Positions 15,882 to 23,981 of a stretch of DNA of 64,000 nucleotides are shown here, one piece after another. The notes under the pieces were generated by a model. It searched no databases. It saw only the letters and a list, made by a program, of their open reading frames with translations, and was not told the DNA's origin. Both the position numbers and the translations under genes were made by a program. Each line of letters begins with the position of its first letter. Within the stretch, counting starts at the first letter, position 1. The stretch covers positions 372,001-436,000 of the forward strand of contig CAWFCZ010000018.1 of the NCBI GenBank assembly GCA_963814355.1, written 5' to 3'. This DNA comes from JADGOV01 sp963814355 (GTDB lineage Bacteria > Actinomycetota > Actinomycetes > JADGOV01).

Positions 15882-17222
15882 TCAGAGCACCGGCAGGTAG
15901 CGCTCCAGCTCGAATGGGGTGACCCGGCGGCGGTACTCCGACCACTCTTCCCGCTTGTTCCGCAGGAAGAAGTCGAAAACGTGCTCGCCGAGGATCTCCG
16001 CGACCAGCTCCGAACGTTCCATCACCGCGGTCGCCCGGGCTAGCGAGTCCGGCAGCGGCTCGATGCCCAGCGCGACCCGCTCGCCGTCGGAGAGCGTCCA
16101 GACGTCGTCCTCGGCGCCTTCGGGAAGGTCATACCCTTCCTCGATCCCCTTCAGGCCGGCACCGAGCATCAACGCAAACGCCAGGTAGGGGTTGCACGCC
16201 GAGTCCGGGGAGCGGATCTCGATCCGGGTGGCCTGCCCCTTGTGCGGCTTGTACATCGGCACCCGAATCATCGCCGACCGGTTGTTGTGCCCCCAGCAGA
16301 CGTACGCCGGGGCCTCGCCTCCGCCGTAGAGCCGCTTGTAGGAGTTCACCCACTGGTTGGTGACCGCGGTGATCTCCGCGGCGTGGGTGAGCAGCCCGGC
16401 GATGAACGCCCGGCCGACCTTGGACAGCTTGTACGGGTCCGACGGATCGTGGAACGCGTTGCGGTCGCCTTCGAACAGCGACAGGTGGGTGTGCATCGCC
16501 GACCCGGGCTGGTCCTCGAAGGGCTTAGGCATGAACGAGGCGTACACCCCCTGGTCCAGCGCGACCTCCTTGACCACCAGCCGGAAGGACATGATGTTGT
16601 CCGCGGTGGTCAGCGCGTCGGCGTACCGCAGGTCGATCTCCTGCTGGCCGGGGGCCACCTCGTGGTGGCTGAACTCGACGGAGATGCCGACCTGCTCCAG
16701 CATGTCGATCGCCCGGCGGCGGAAGTCGTGCCCGGCGTCGTGCGGCGTGTGGTCGAAGTAGCCGCCGGCGTCCACCGGATCGGGCAGGTCCCCGGGGGTC
16801 GCGGGGCGGCTACGGAGCAGGAAGAACTCGATCTCCGGGTGGGTGTAGAAGGTGAAGCCCAGGTCACTCGCCCGGCCCAGCGCCCGCTTGAGGACGAAGC
16901 GCGGGTCGGCGTAGGACGGGGAGCCGCCCGGCAGCAGGATGTCGCAGAACATCCGGGCGGTACCCGGGGCGCCCCCGCGGCCGGGGAGCACGCCGAACGT
17001 CGAGGGGTCCGGCCGGGCCAGCATGTCGGACTCGTGGACCCGGGCGAAGCCCTCGATCGCGGAGCCGTCGAAACCGATGCCCTCGGCGAACGCGCCTTCC
17101 AACTCCGCGGGCGCCACGGCCACCGACTTGAGGAACCCCAGCACGTCGGTGAACCAGAGCCGGACGAAGCGGATGTCCCGCTCTTCGATGGTACGCAGGA
17201 CGAACTCCTGCTGCCTGTCCAC
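15882..17222 (-). CDS. glnA2: Glutamine synthetase GlnA2-type
   Basis: 446 residues, a second glutamine-synthetase-family enzyme, shorter than GlnA1. It has FDGSAIEGFARVHESD, HPEIEFF and the SAMHTHLSLF and NPYLAFA segments. The region that carries the adenylylation tyrosine in GlnA1 here reads AEDDVWTLS, so GlnE should not control it by that residue. In M. tuberculosis, glnA2 (Rv2222c) follows glnE in the same orientation. GTG at 17222 has TAGCCT 7 nt upstream and no clear Shine-Dalgarno, which fits a leaderless start 10 bp from the next gene's stop. Confidence 0.93.
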   Translation of the reverse strand: MDRQQEFVLRTIEERDIRFVRLWFTDVLGFLKSVAVAPAELEGAFAEGIGFDGSAIEGFARVHESDMLARPDPSTFGVLPGRGGAPGTARMFCDILLPGGSPSYADPRFVLKRALGRASDLGFTFYTHPEIEFFLLRSRPATPGDLPDPVDAGGYFDHTPHDAGHDFRRRAIDMLEQVGISVEFSHHEVAPGQQEIDLRYADALTTADNIMSFRLVVKEVALDQGVYASFMPKPFEDQPGSAMHTHLSLFEGDRNAFHDPSDPYKLSKVGRAFIAGLLTHAAEITAVTNQWVNSYKRLYGGGEAPAYVCWGHNNRSAMIRVPMYKPHKGQATRIEIRSPDSACNPYLAFALMLGAGLKGIEEGYDLPEGAEDDVWTLSDGERVALGIEPLPDSLARATAVMERSELVAEILGEHVFDFFLRNKREEWSEYRRRVTPFELERYLPVL

Positions 17223-17232
17223 AACCAGCAGG

Positions 17233-18456
17233 CTACCGACGTCCGGTTACCAACGGATTCCCCGCCACCGACAGCGGTGGTTCGCCGACCAGCGCCGCGT
17301 AGACATTGCGGACCCGCCGAGCCAGGACGTCCCAGTCGTAGGAGCCCGAGCGGGCCCGGGCGTTAGCGTGCATTCGGGCCCGTTCCCGGCGGTCGCCGAG
17401 CAGCCGATCCAGCGCGGCGGCCAGGGCGGGCGGGTCCCCGGGCGGCACCAGCAGGCCGGTCCGGCCATCGGCCACCACATCCGGCAGGCCGCCGGTCCGG
17501 GACGCGACCACCGGCAGCCCCACCCGCATCGCCTCGACGGCGATCGAGCCGAGTTCCTCATACCGGCTCGGGATGGCCAGTACGTCGCCGGCCGCCAGCA
17601 CTGCGGGGATCCGGCTGTGCGGGACCGCACCCAGCAGGGTGACGACGTCGCCGAGGCCCTGCTGGCAGACGGCGTCGCGCAGGAACCGGCGCTGCGGCCC
17701 GTCGCCGACGATCACAATTCGGGCGCCGGCGGTTCGCAGCAGCGGCGCGGCCCGCAGCAGCGTCAGAACGTCCTTCTGCGGGTGCAGCCGGCCCACGTAG
17801 AGCACGCGCGGTCCGGGCAGCGCGGCGATCTCCGGATCCGGCGCCGGTCGGGTGAATAGCCCGGGTTCGAAGCCCGACGGGATGACGGAGACCCGCTCGA
17901 CGGCCACCCCGTCGCCCACCAGCCGGGCGGCGGTCCGCGGGCTCAACGTGATCACGGCGTCCACGCCGGCGACGATCCGCCGCTCGATCGCGCCACCGGC
18001 GGCCTTGAGAAACGCGGAGCGCGGGCCGGAAGCCGTCAGGGTATGCGCCACGGAGGTGTGCAGCGTGACCACCAGCGGCACCCGCATGCGGCGGGCCACG
18101 GAGGCGGCCAGCGGCAGCAGGCCGATGTCCTCACCCTGATGGGCGTGGACGAGGTCGTACCCGCCGTAGCACTGACCGAGGTGGGAGGTGGCCGCGGCCA
18201 CGTAGAGCTGCCGGCAGACCGGTACCGGAAAGCCCAGCCGAACCACCTCAGCGTGGGCACCGAGCGGCTGCCGTCGCGGCGATCCCGGCGGGCGGGTGGT
18301 GATGACCTGCTGCGTGACGCCGAGCCGGTCCAGCGCCCGGGAGAGCGAGGCGCTGTGGTTCTGCATGCCGCCGATCGAGTCGAACCGGCTCCCGCGGCGA
18401 ACCACCACCGCATCCGGTGTCTCGAAGACCGAGCAGAGCCGTAGTACGCGCATCAT
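17233..18456 (-). CDS. GT4-family glycosyltransferase
   Basis: 407 residues, GT-B fold. The N-terminal half shows GGMQNHSASLSRAL and the LVHAHQGEDIGLL segment. The C-terminal nucleotide-sugar half shows VLYVGRLHPQKD, VIVGDGPQ and the E(x7)E element in RYEELGSIAVEAMRVGLP. The donor and acceptor are unknown. The ATG at 18456 overlaps the stop of the preceding GDPD gene (ATGA), so the two are co-translated. Confidence 0.9.
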   Translation of the reverse strand: MMRVLRLCSVFETPDAVVVRRGSRFDSIGGMQNHSASLSRALDRLGVTQQVITTRPPGSPRRQPLGAHAEVVRLGFPVPVCRQLYVAAATSHLGQCYGGYDLVHAHQGEDIGLLPLAASVARRMRVPLVVTLHTSVAHTLTASGPRSAFLKAAGGAIERRIVAGVDAVITLSPRTAARLVGDGVAVERVSVIPSGFEPGLFTRPAPDPEIAALPGPRVLYVGRLHPQKDVLTLLRAAPLLRTAGARIVIVGDGPQRRFLRDAVCQQGLGDVVTLLGAVPHSRIPAVLAAGDVLAIPSRYEELGSIAVEAMRVGLPVVASRTGGLPDVVADGRTGLLVPPGDPPALAAALDRLLGDRRERARMHANARARSGSYDWDVLARRVRNVYAALVGEPPLSVAGNPLVTGRR

Positions 18457-19184
18457 GACACCCGGTTCCGGGTCGGTGCGGTCAGCGCCAGACGCAGCCC
18501 GCGCGGATCGTCGGTGATCACCGCGGGGACGCCGGCGATGTCCAGCAGGCGGGCGTCCACCGACCGGTTCACCGTCCAGCAGCGCAGCACGATCCCGCGC
18601 TCGGCCGCCCGCTCGGCGATGCCATGGTCGGCCAGCACGGCCTTGGCGTCGGGGTGCAGGGCGGCGCAGCGCAGCGCACTGGCCCGGGACAGGGCCACCA
18701 CGGCTGGTACCTCCGGACCGGTGATCAACGCTCGTGGCCACCGGGCCCGGTAGGTGCGCAGCGCGGCGAGTACCTCCGGGGCGAAGGAGGACAGCACGAC
18801 CGCGGTGCGGAACCGGTCCCGGCGCAGCACGTCGACCACCGCGGCGGCGAGGGGTACCGGGTCCCGGTGCAGTTTCAGGTCCAGGACGAGGAGCCCCCGG
18901 CCGCCGGCCACGGTGAGCACCTCGTCCAGTGTGGCGACCCGCTGGCCGCGGGGCAGCCGGACGGCCCGGAGCTCCGCGTGCGTCGAAGTGGCCACCTGGC
19001 GACCGGACCAGGCGACCCGGCGCAGGTCGGGGTCGTGCACGCAGACCGGGACCCCGTCGGCGGTGAGCCGGACGTCGACCTCGACGCCGTCCGCCCCGCC
19101 GTCGAGGGCCGCCGTCACGGCGGCCACGGTGTTCTCCGGCGGTCCGCCCTCGCAGACCTGGCCGCGGTGTCCCAGCAGCTGCAT
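18453..19184 (-). CDS. Glycerophosphodiester phosphodiesterase family protein
   Basis: 243 residues of the GDPD TIM-barrel family, which hydrolyses glycerophosphodiesters to glycerol-3-phosphate and an alcohol. Visible are the metal/acid-base motifs LGHRGQ, PENTVAA, EVDVRLTADG and CVHDPDL. There is no signal peptide, so it is probably cytosolic. ATG 19184 starts right before LLGHRG; ATG 19211 would add nine residues. It overlaps the downstream glycosyltransferase start by 4 nt, suggesting linked lipid or polyol-phosphate metabolism. Confidence 0.85.
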   Translation of the reverse strand: MQLLGHRGQVCEGGPPENTVAAVTAALDGGADGVEVDVRLTADGVPVCVHDPDLRRVAWSGRQVATSTHAELRAVRLPRGQRVATLDEVLTVAGGRGLLVLDLKLHRDPVPLAAAVVDVLRRDRFRTAVVLSSFAPEVLAALRTYRARWPRALITGPEVPAVVALSRASALRCAALHPDAKAVLADHGIAERAAERGIVLRCWTVNRSVDARLLDIAGVPAVITDDPRGLRLALTAPTRNRVS

Positions 19185-19296
19185 GCCGGCCAGCGTGCGG
19201 GCTGCCGGCATCCGGCGGTTGGCCGCCAACTGAACACCGGCTGGCCGTCGGCGAAACCTTGATCTGTCCCGCTTGCTCTGGACCCCGGCGATCAGC

Positions 19297-19338
19297 TGGG
19301 GAAACTCAGCGGTTCCCCAACCCCGGCAACCATCCCCA
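19297..19338 (+). repeat. 42-bp hairpin direct repeat, copy 1
   Basis: Matches 20070-20111 at 40 of 42 positions in the same orientation. The copy contains a 7-bp hairpin TGGGGAA...TTCCCCA followed by ACCCCGGCAACCATCCCCA. It lies in the 238-bp gap before the DUF559-type pseudogene. Confidence 0.85.
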
Positions 19339-19422
19339 ACCGGCAGCCCGGCACGGAAGCCGTTGTCCACAGCAAGCCGGCGAGGGCGCCGAGCCCGCGG
19401 AAGTTTGGCTGAGGCTTGGACC

Positions 19423-20051
19423 GTGGTCGAAGACGCGCGCGCAATCCTGGCTGCGCAGGACGAGGTCATTCCTATACCCAGGCGTTGCGGGCGGGTTACT
19501 CGCCTGACCAGGTCAGGTGGCTGGCAAACTCCGGGCAGTGGCGCCGGATGTACCCGAGGGGGTACCTCGCCAACTCGGGCCAGGCTCCGTCCGGCGCTCG
19601 GGCGTGGGCCGCCCTGTTGTACGCCGGCCCGGGCGCCTGTCTGGCATGTCACAGCGCCGCCGGCCGCGACGGTCTCGCCAGTTACGACTCCCCTGCGGTG
19701 ACACGTCTTGCTGCCGTGGCGGCGGCGGGCGGGTCGCATGCCCTGCCAGAGCTTCAAGCGCTCGACCTGCTCCGCCGTGGCGGGCTGCCGCTGCCGGACG
19801 CCCGGCAGAAGCGTCTGGGATTCGGTCGCTACTACCTGGACCTGTGGTGGGAGGAGCCGCGGGTGGCCGTCGAGATCGACGGCAGCGCGCATGTGCTGGC
19901 CACGAACTGGTGGGCGGACCTGAACCGGCAGAACGAGATCACGCTGGACGGCCGGCGGATCCTCCGTTTTCCGAGCTACGTCGTGCGGGAGCAGCCGCAG
20001 CGCTTCATCGATCAGGTGACCAGAGCCCTGCTCCAGCGCCCAGCAGGATAA
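19423..20051 (+). pseudogene. Frameshifted DUF559/VSR-fold endonuclease-like gene with AbiEi-type N-terminus
   Basis: A GTG at 19423 opens VVEDARAILAAQDEVI, the N-terminal winged-helix region of AbiEi-antitoxin-like/DUF559 proteins. The frame is lost at about 19470 and continues one frame over as SYTQALRAGYSPDQVRWLA; adding one T to the ATT at 19468-19470 restores it. Between GRDGLASY and ALPELQALDLL the roughly 100-residue middle part of typical family members is missing. The C-terminal VSR-like core is intact: YYLDLWWEEPRVAVEIDG, then the RILRFPS and V-R-E-Q-P-Q-R end. Two disabling changes indicate decay. It is flanked by copies of a 42-bp direct repeat. Confidence 0.7.
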
Positions 20052-20069
20052 GCACCGCGAGCGCGGGGT

Positions 20070-20111
20070 TGGGGAAACCCAGCGGTACCCCAACCCCGGC
20101 AACCATCCCCA
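20070..20111 (+). repeat. 42-bp hairpin direct repeat, copy 2
   Basis: Second copy, 18 bp after the pseudogene stop. Here flanking bases extend the stem to 10 bp (GGGGTTGGGG, 20065-20074, with CCCCAACCCC, 20088-20097), so it may also end transcription. Confidence 0.85.
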
Positions 20112-20112
20112 G

Positions 20113-20165
20113 CCCGGCCCAGCTCCCAGCCCGCGCCCGGCCCAGCTCCCAGCCCGCGCCCGGCC
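20113..20165 (+). repeat. Two tandem 23-bp units plus a partial third
   Basis: Perfect units at 20113-20135 and 20136-20158 (CCCGGCCCAGCTCCCAGCC...), then a partial CCCGGCC. Non-coding, between the hairpin repeat and nadE. Confidence 0.85.
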
Positions 20166-20226
20166 GGCTTCGAGCGGGAGCACCGTGGGTTCGCCCGGTG
20201 TCCGCCTCAGCCGTAGGCTGACCGGC

Positions 20227-22041
20227 GTGCCGGTGCTTCGTCTCGCGCTCGCCCAAGTCGATGTGACGGTCGGCGATCTGGCCGGCAACGCGGATCTCGT
20301 GCTGCGCTGGTCACGACACGCCGCTACCCAGGGCGCCCGCCTCGTCGCCTTCCCGGAGATGGCCCTGACCGGCTACCCGGCCGAGGACCTTGTGCTGCGC
20401 CGGTCTTTCGTCGACGCCTCACTGCGCACCCTCGCCGAGCTGGCCGGCCGGCTGGAGGCCGAGGGGCTCGGCGACCTGGCGGTCGTCGTCGGCTACCTGG
20501 ACCGCCGACAGGACGCGGTACCCCGGATCGGTCGCCCGGCCGGCGAGCCGCAGAACGCCGTCGCGCTGCTCTACGGCGGCCGGATCGTCGCCCGGTACGC
20601 CAAGCACCACCTGCCGAACTACGGCGTGTTCGACGAGTTCCGGTACTTCGTTCCCGGCGAGCGGCTGCCGGTAGTCCGGCTGCACGGGATCGACGTGGCG
20701 ATGACGATCTGCGAGGACCTGTGGCAGGACGGCGGGCCCGTCGAGGTGGCCCGGGTAGCCAATGTCGGCCTGGTGCTCTGCGTGAACGGCTCGCCGTACG
20801 AGTGCGCCAAGGACGACACCCGCCTCGCGCTCGCCCGGCGCCGGGCGGTCGAGGCCGGCGCGCCGCTGGCGTACGTGAACATGGTCGGCGGCCAGGACGA
20901 GTTGGTATTCGACGGCGACTCGCTGGTGGTCGACGCCGCCGGGGACCTGCTGGCCCGGGCGCCGCAATTCGCCGAAGGCCTCCTCACCCTTGACCTGGAC
21001 TGCACCTCGGGGTGGGACGACCGGACCGGCGCGGTGTCAGCCGGAGGCACGGTCATGACCGTCGAGCGGGTCACGCTGCACCGCGACCCGCTACCCGCAC
21101 CGGCGACGCCGCTGGTCGGCGGAGTCGCGGACCGGCTCGGCGACGAGGCGGAGGTCTACGCCGCGCTGGTCACGGCGACCCGGGACTATGTCCGGAAGAA
21201 CCGCTTTCCCTCGGTGCTGCTCGGCCTCTCCGGGGGCATCGACTCCGCGTTGGTCGCCACCGTGGCCGCTGACGCGCTGGGCCCGGACGCGGTGCACGTC
21301 GTGGGCATGCCGAGCCGCTGGTCCTCGGAGCACTCGGTCGCCGACGCCGAGGAACTGGCCCGCCGGCAGCAGCTGAACTGGACCGTGCAGCCGATCGCCC
21401 CGATGGTCGAGGCCTACACCACCCAGGTGGACTTGCACGGGCTGGCCGCGGAGAACCTGCAGGCCCGGGTACGCGGCACGCTGCTGATGGGCCTGTCCAA
21501 CGAGCACGGCCACCTGGTGCTGACCACGGGCAACAAGAGCGAGCTGGCCACCGGCTACTCCACCTTGTACGGGGATTCGGCCGGCGGGTTCGCGCCGCTG
21601 AAGGACGTGCCGAAGACCACGGTCTGGCGCCTCGCCCGGTGGCGCAACGCGGACGCCGAGGCCCGCGGACAGACCCCGCCCATCCCGGAGAACAGCATCA
21701 CCAAGCCGCCCTCGGCCGAGCTCTCCCCCGGTCAGCTCGACACCGACAGCCTGCCGTCCTACGACGTGCTGGACCGGCTCCTCGAGGACTACGTGGCCCG
21801 CGACCTCGGGCACGACGCGCTGATCGCCGCCGGCCACGATCCGCGACTGGTCGAGCGGGTGATCCGACTGGTGGACGCGGCGGAGTACAAGCGCCGGCAG
21901 TACCCGCCGGGGCCGAAGATCTCGCTGCGGGCCTTCGGGCGGGACCGCCGGCTGCCGATCACCTCCCGCTGGCGGGAACTCGCCGCGCCGAGGGTCGACG
22001 AGCCGGACCACGTCCGTCCCGAGCTGACCACGCCGAGCTGA
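20227..22041 (+). CDS. nadE: Glutamine-dependent NAD+ synthetase
   Basis: 604 residues; converts nicotinic acid adenine dinucleotide to NAD+ using ammonia from glutamine. An N-terminal nitrilase-type glutaminase domain carries Glu in FPEMALTGYPAED, Lys in AKHHLPNYG and the nucleophile Cys in ICEDLW (about residue 162). A C-terminal ATP-pyrophosphatase domain carries the LSGGIDSAL P-loop (about residue 334). GTG 20227 gives the usual N-terminus (RLALAQVDVTVGDL); TAGGCT lies 7 nt upstream, suggesting a leaderless message. A 14-bp tandem repeat runs over the stop codon. Confidence 0.95.
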   Translation: MPVLRLALAQVDVTVGDLAGNADLVLRWSRHAATQGARLVAFPEMALTGYPAEDLVLRRSFVDASLRTLAELAGRLEAEGLGDLAVVVGYLDRRQDAVPRIGRPAGEPQNAVALLYGGRIVARYAKHHLPNYGVFDEFRYFVPGERLPVVRLHGIDVAMTICEDLWQDGGPVEVARVANVGLVLCVNGSPYECAKDDTRLALARRRAVEAGAPLAYVNMVGGQDELVFDGDSLVVDAAGDLLARAPQFAEGLLTLDLDCTSGWDDRTGAVSAGGTVMTVERVTLHRDPLPAPATPLVGGVADRLGDEAEVYAALVTATRDYVRKNRFPSVLLGLSGGIDSALVATVAADALGPDAVHVVGMPSRWSSEHSVADAEELARRQQLNWTVQPIAPMVEAYTTQVDLHGLAAENLQARVRGTLLMGLSNEHGHLVLTTGNKSELATGYSTLYGDSAGGFAPLKDVPKTTVWRLARWRNADAEARGQTPPIPENSITKPPSAELSPGQLDTDSLPSYDVLDRLLEDYVARDLGHDALIAAGHDPRLVERVIRLVDAAEYKRRQYPPGPKISLRAFGRDRRLPITSRWRELAAPRVDEPDHVRPELTTPS

Positions 22042-22076
22042 CCACGCCGAGCAGACCACGCCGAGCTGACCATGAG
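22021..22076 (+). repeat. 14-bp tandem repeat across the nadE stop codon
   Basis: Units GAGCTGACCACGCC start at 22021, 22035 and 22049 (one change), with a degraded fourth at 22063. Because 14 is not a multiple of 3, copy number changes the reading frame, and therefore the last residues of NadE. The rest of the gap to 22307 shows nothing else I can identify. Confidence 0.85.
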
Positions 22077-22307
22077 GCAGGTACGGCTACGACCGGCGCG
22101 GTGAGCTGACGTCCCGCCCGCTGCCACAGGCTCGCCGGCCGCCGCCGACGCCGCCGGCTTGACCCGCGCGCACCACGGCAGCTATCCGCCGGCCTCCGTC
22201 GCCGCCGGTTGGTTGTGCGCCGGCGCCGCCGTGACCTGTCCTCACCCGGAGTTGTCGGTGCCGCCCGCTAGCGTCACACCCGCCGCAAGGGCAGGACGGG
22301 AGCGGAG

Positions 22308-23087
22308 ATGCCGACAGCGAGGATGCGTACCGGGCGGGACTGGCTGTCCTCCCACGTCCTCGGCGCGCTGCTCGTCCTGGCCGCGGTCACGGCGGCGGTC
22401 GGGGCGTACCTGGTCAACTCCTCGCTGGCCGGGGCCGGTTCCCGGCGGCACTGGCTGCTGGCGTTGGGCGGCGCGCTCACCGCCGCCACGATCTTGCTGG
22501 CCGCCGCGCAGCAGTACCGGACCAGCCGGCGGCTGGCCACCGCCGAGGAAGTCGCGGTCGAGGCGGAGGAGGAGCTGACCGTCACGTTGAACGCCGCGCT
22601 GGCGCCGATCACCGACTACCTGGCCAGCATGGCGGACACCGCCGACGAGGGCACCCGTCGGCTGATCGTCGGTCAGCTGCTCCAGGCGGTGGTGGACGCC
22701 GCCGTCCGGCTGAGCGCGGACGGCGCCCGCAGCGCGTTCTACGAACTCGACCCCGCCGGGCAGATGCTCACTCGGATCGCCTACAGCGGCCGGGCCACCC
22801 AACCCCGAACGAGCTTCACCATGGGTACCCCGGACGGCGATTTCGTGCTGGACCTGGTCAACCGCGGCGACCTGGTCTTCGTCGACGACGTGGACCGCTC
22901 CCCGCTGGTGACCCCGAGCGCGCCCGGCTACCGTACCGTCATCGCGGTCGCGGTGACCGCCGGAGCCCGCAAGATCGGAATGCTGACCGTCGATGCACCG
23001 GAGCCGGGTGATCTGACCACCACCCACGTGGAGCTGGTCCGGGTACTGGCCAACCTGCTCGGCTCCGGATTGGCGCAGGCGTCATAA
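22308..23087 (+). CDS. Membrane-anchored GAF-domain protein
   Basis: 259 residues: two N-terminal membrane helices (about residues 17-37 and 47-65), a short acidic coiled-coil-like linker (EEVAVEAEEEL) and a GAF-type sensor domain to the end. There is no kinase, cyclase or helix-turn-helix output domain, so it would have to act through a partner. The ligand is unknown. GGGAGCGGAG lies just before the ATG. Confidence 0.75.
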   Translation: MPTARMRTGRDWLSSHVLGALLVLAAVTAAVGAYLVNSSLAGAGSRRHWLLALGGALTAATILLAAAQQYRTSRRLATAEEVAVEAEEELTVTLNAALAPITDYLASMADTADEGTRRLIVGQLLQAVVDAAVRLSADGARSAFYELDPAGQMLTRIAYSGRATQPRTSFTMGTPDGDFVLDLVNRGDLVFVDDVDRSPLVTPSAPGYRTVIAVAVTAGARKIGMLTVDAPEPGDLTTTHVELVRVLANLLGSGLAQAS

Positions 23088-23146
23088 ATGGTGTAGGCGG
23101 ATATGCTGAGGCTGATCGCGGGAAGGCGTTCGTGGCGGGAGGAGAC

Positions 23147-23326
23147 ATGGTGCAGCGCGAGAAGGTGACCAGTTCGCGCGGCCGCAGCTGGGTCAGCGGC
23201 ACGCTGCCCGCCGAAGAGTACTTCGCCGAGGCCCGTCGCAAGGCTCGGGAGCAGGCCCGCCGCACGGTTGCCGCCCGGCTCACCAAGGCCGACCGACCGC
23301 CGAAGCCCATCAACGGCGCCGGCTGA
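23147..23326 (+). CDS. Small basic hypothetical protein
   Basis: 59 residues, rich in Arg/Lys/Ala with a likely central helix (LPAEEYFAEARRKAREQARR). No recognised family. GGAGGAG lies immediately before the ATG, and TATGCT at about 23103 could be a -10 element. The small size and strong ribosome site favour a real gene, but coding is not proven. Confidence 0.55.
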   Translation: MVQREKVTSSRGRSWVSGTLPAEEYFAEARRKAREQARRTVAARLTKADRPPKPINGAG

Positions 23327-23357
23327 ACGCAGCGGCTTATCCTAGCGGCGGGTTCGC

Positions 23358-23981
23358 TCAAAGCCGCCGCAACGAGGTCCGGGGGCGGAGCCCGCTGAGC
23401 ACAGCGTCGACGGTGCGTTCCGGGTAGTCCGCCGACACCGGCTCGTCCGGCCGGGTGAGCGAGCGGTAGATCACCGGTCCGACCAGCAGATCGATGGCGT
23501 GTTCGATGTCGAGGTCGGGCCGGAGTTCCCCCGCCAGCACACCACCCCGCAGGACCTCCGCGATCCGTCGCCGGCGGGGCACGATGACCTGTTCGCGATA
23601 CCTCTTGAGCAGGTCGGGATGGCTGACGCCGTGCCCGAGCAGGCGAGGCATGATGCGCGCGGTCACCGTGGATCGGGTGTGCTCCCAGGCTGACCCAACC
23701 AGTGTGATCAAGTCACCCCGGAGGCTGCCGGTCAGCGGCGGCCCCACCTGCTCGTCAAGCCGGGCCACCGCCTCGACGAGCAGATCCTCCTTGCCGGACC
23801 AGCGGCGGTAGATAGTGGCCTTGCCCACTCCGGCCCGGGCGGCGACGGCCTCCACAGTGACCCCAACCAGGCCGTCGTCCGCCAGGACGTCCAAGGTCGC
23901 CCGGCAGATCGCCTCCGAACACTCGACGCTGCGGGGCCGTCCGGGCGCACGCGAGTGCGCCGGTGCCGAACCCGGTGTCAT
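23358..23981 (-). CDS. TetR-family regulator
   Basis: 207 residues. The N-terminal helix-turn-helix contains VTVEAVAARAGVGKATIYRRW, and the C-terminal ligand domain is of the TetR_C type. Its ATG overlaps the stop of the MFS transporter gene (ATGA), so it is translated with the pump it probably represses. The likely operator is the palindrome at 25604-25620. Confidence 0.9.
   Translation of the reverse strand: MTPGSAPAHSRAPGRPRSVECSEAICRATLDVLADDGLVGVTVEAVAARAGVGKATIYRRWSGKEDLLVEAVARLDEQVGPPLTGSLRGDLITLVGSAWEHTRSTVTARIMPRLLGHGVSHPDLLKRYREQVIVPRRRRIAEVLRGGVLAGELRPDLDIEHAIDLLVGPVIYRSLTRPDEPVSADYPERTVDAVLSGLRPRTSLRRL

Noticed and set aside
17855..17890. tRNA-like GGTTCGAAGCCC stretch
   Set aside because: It lies inside the glycosyltransferase coding sequence and no cloverleaf arms surround it. 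I found no tRNA or rRNA gene in the window.
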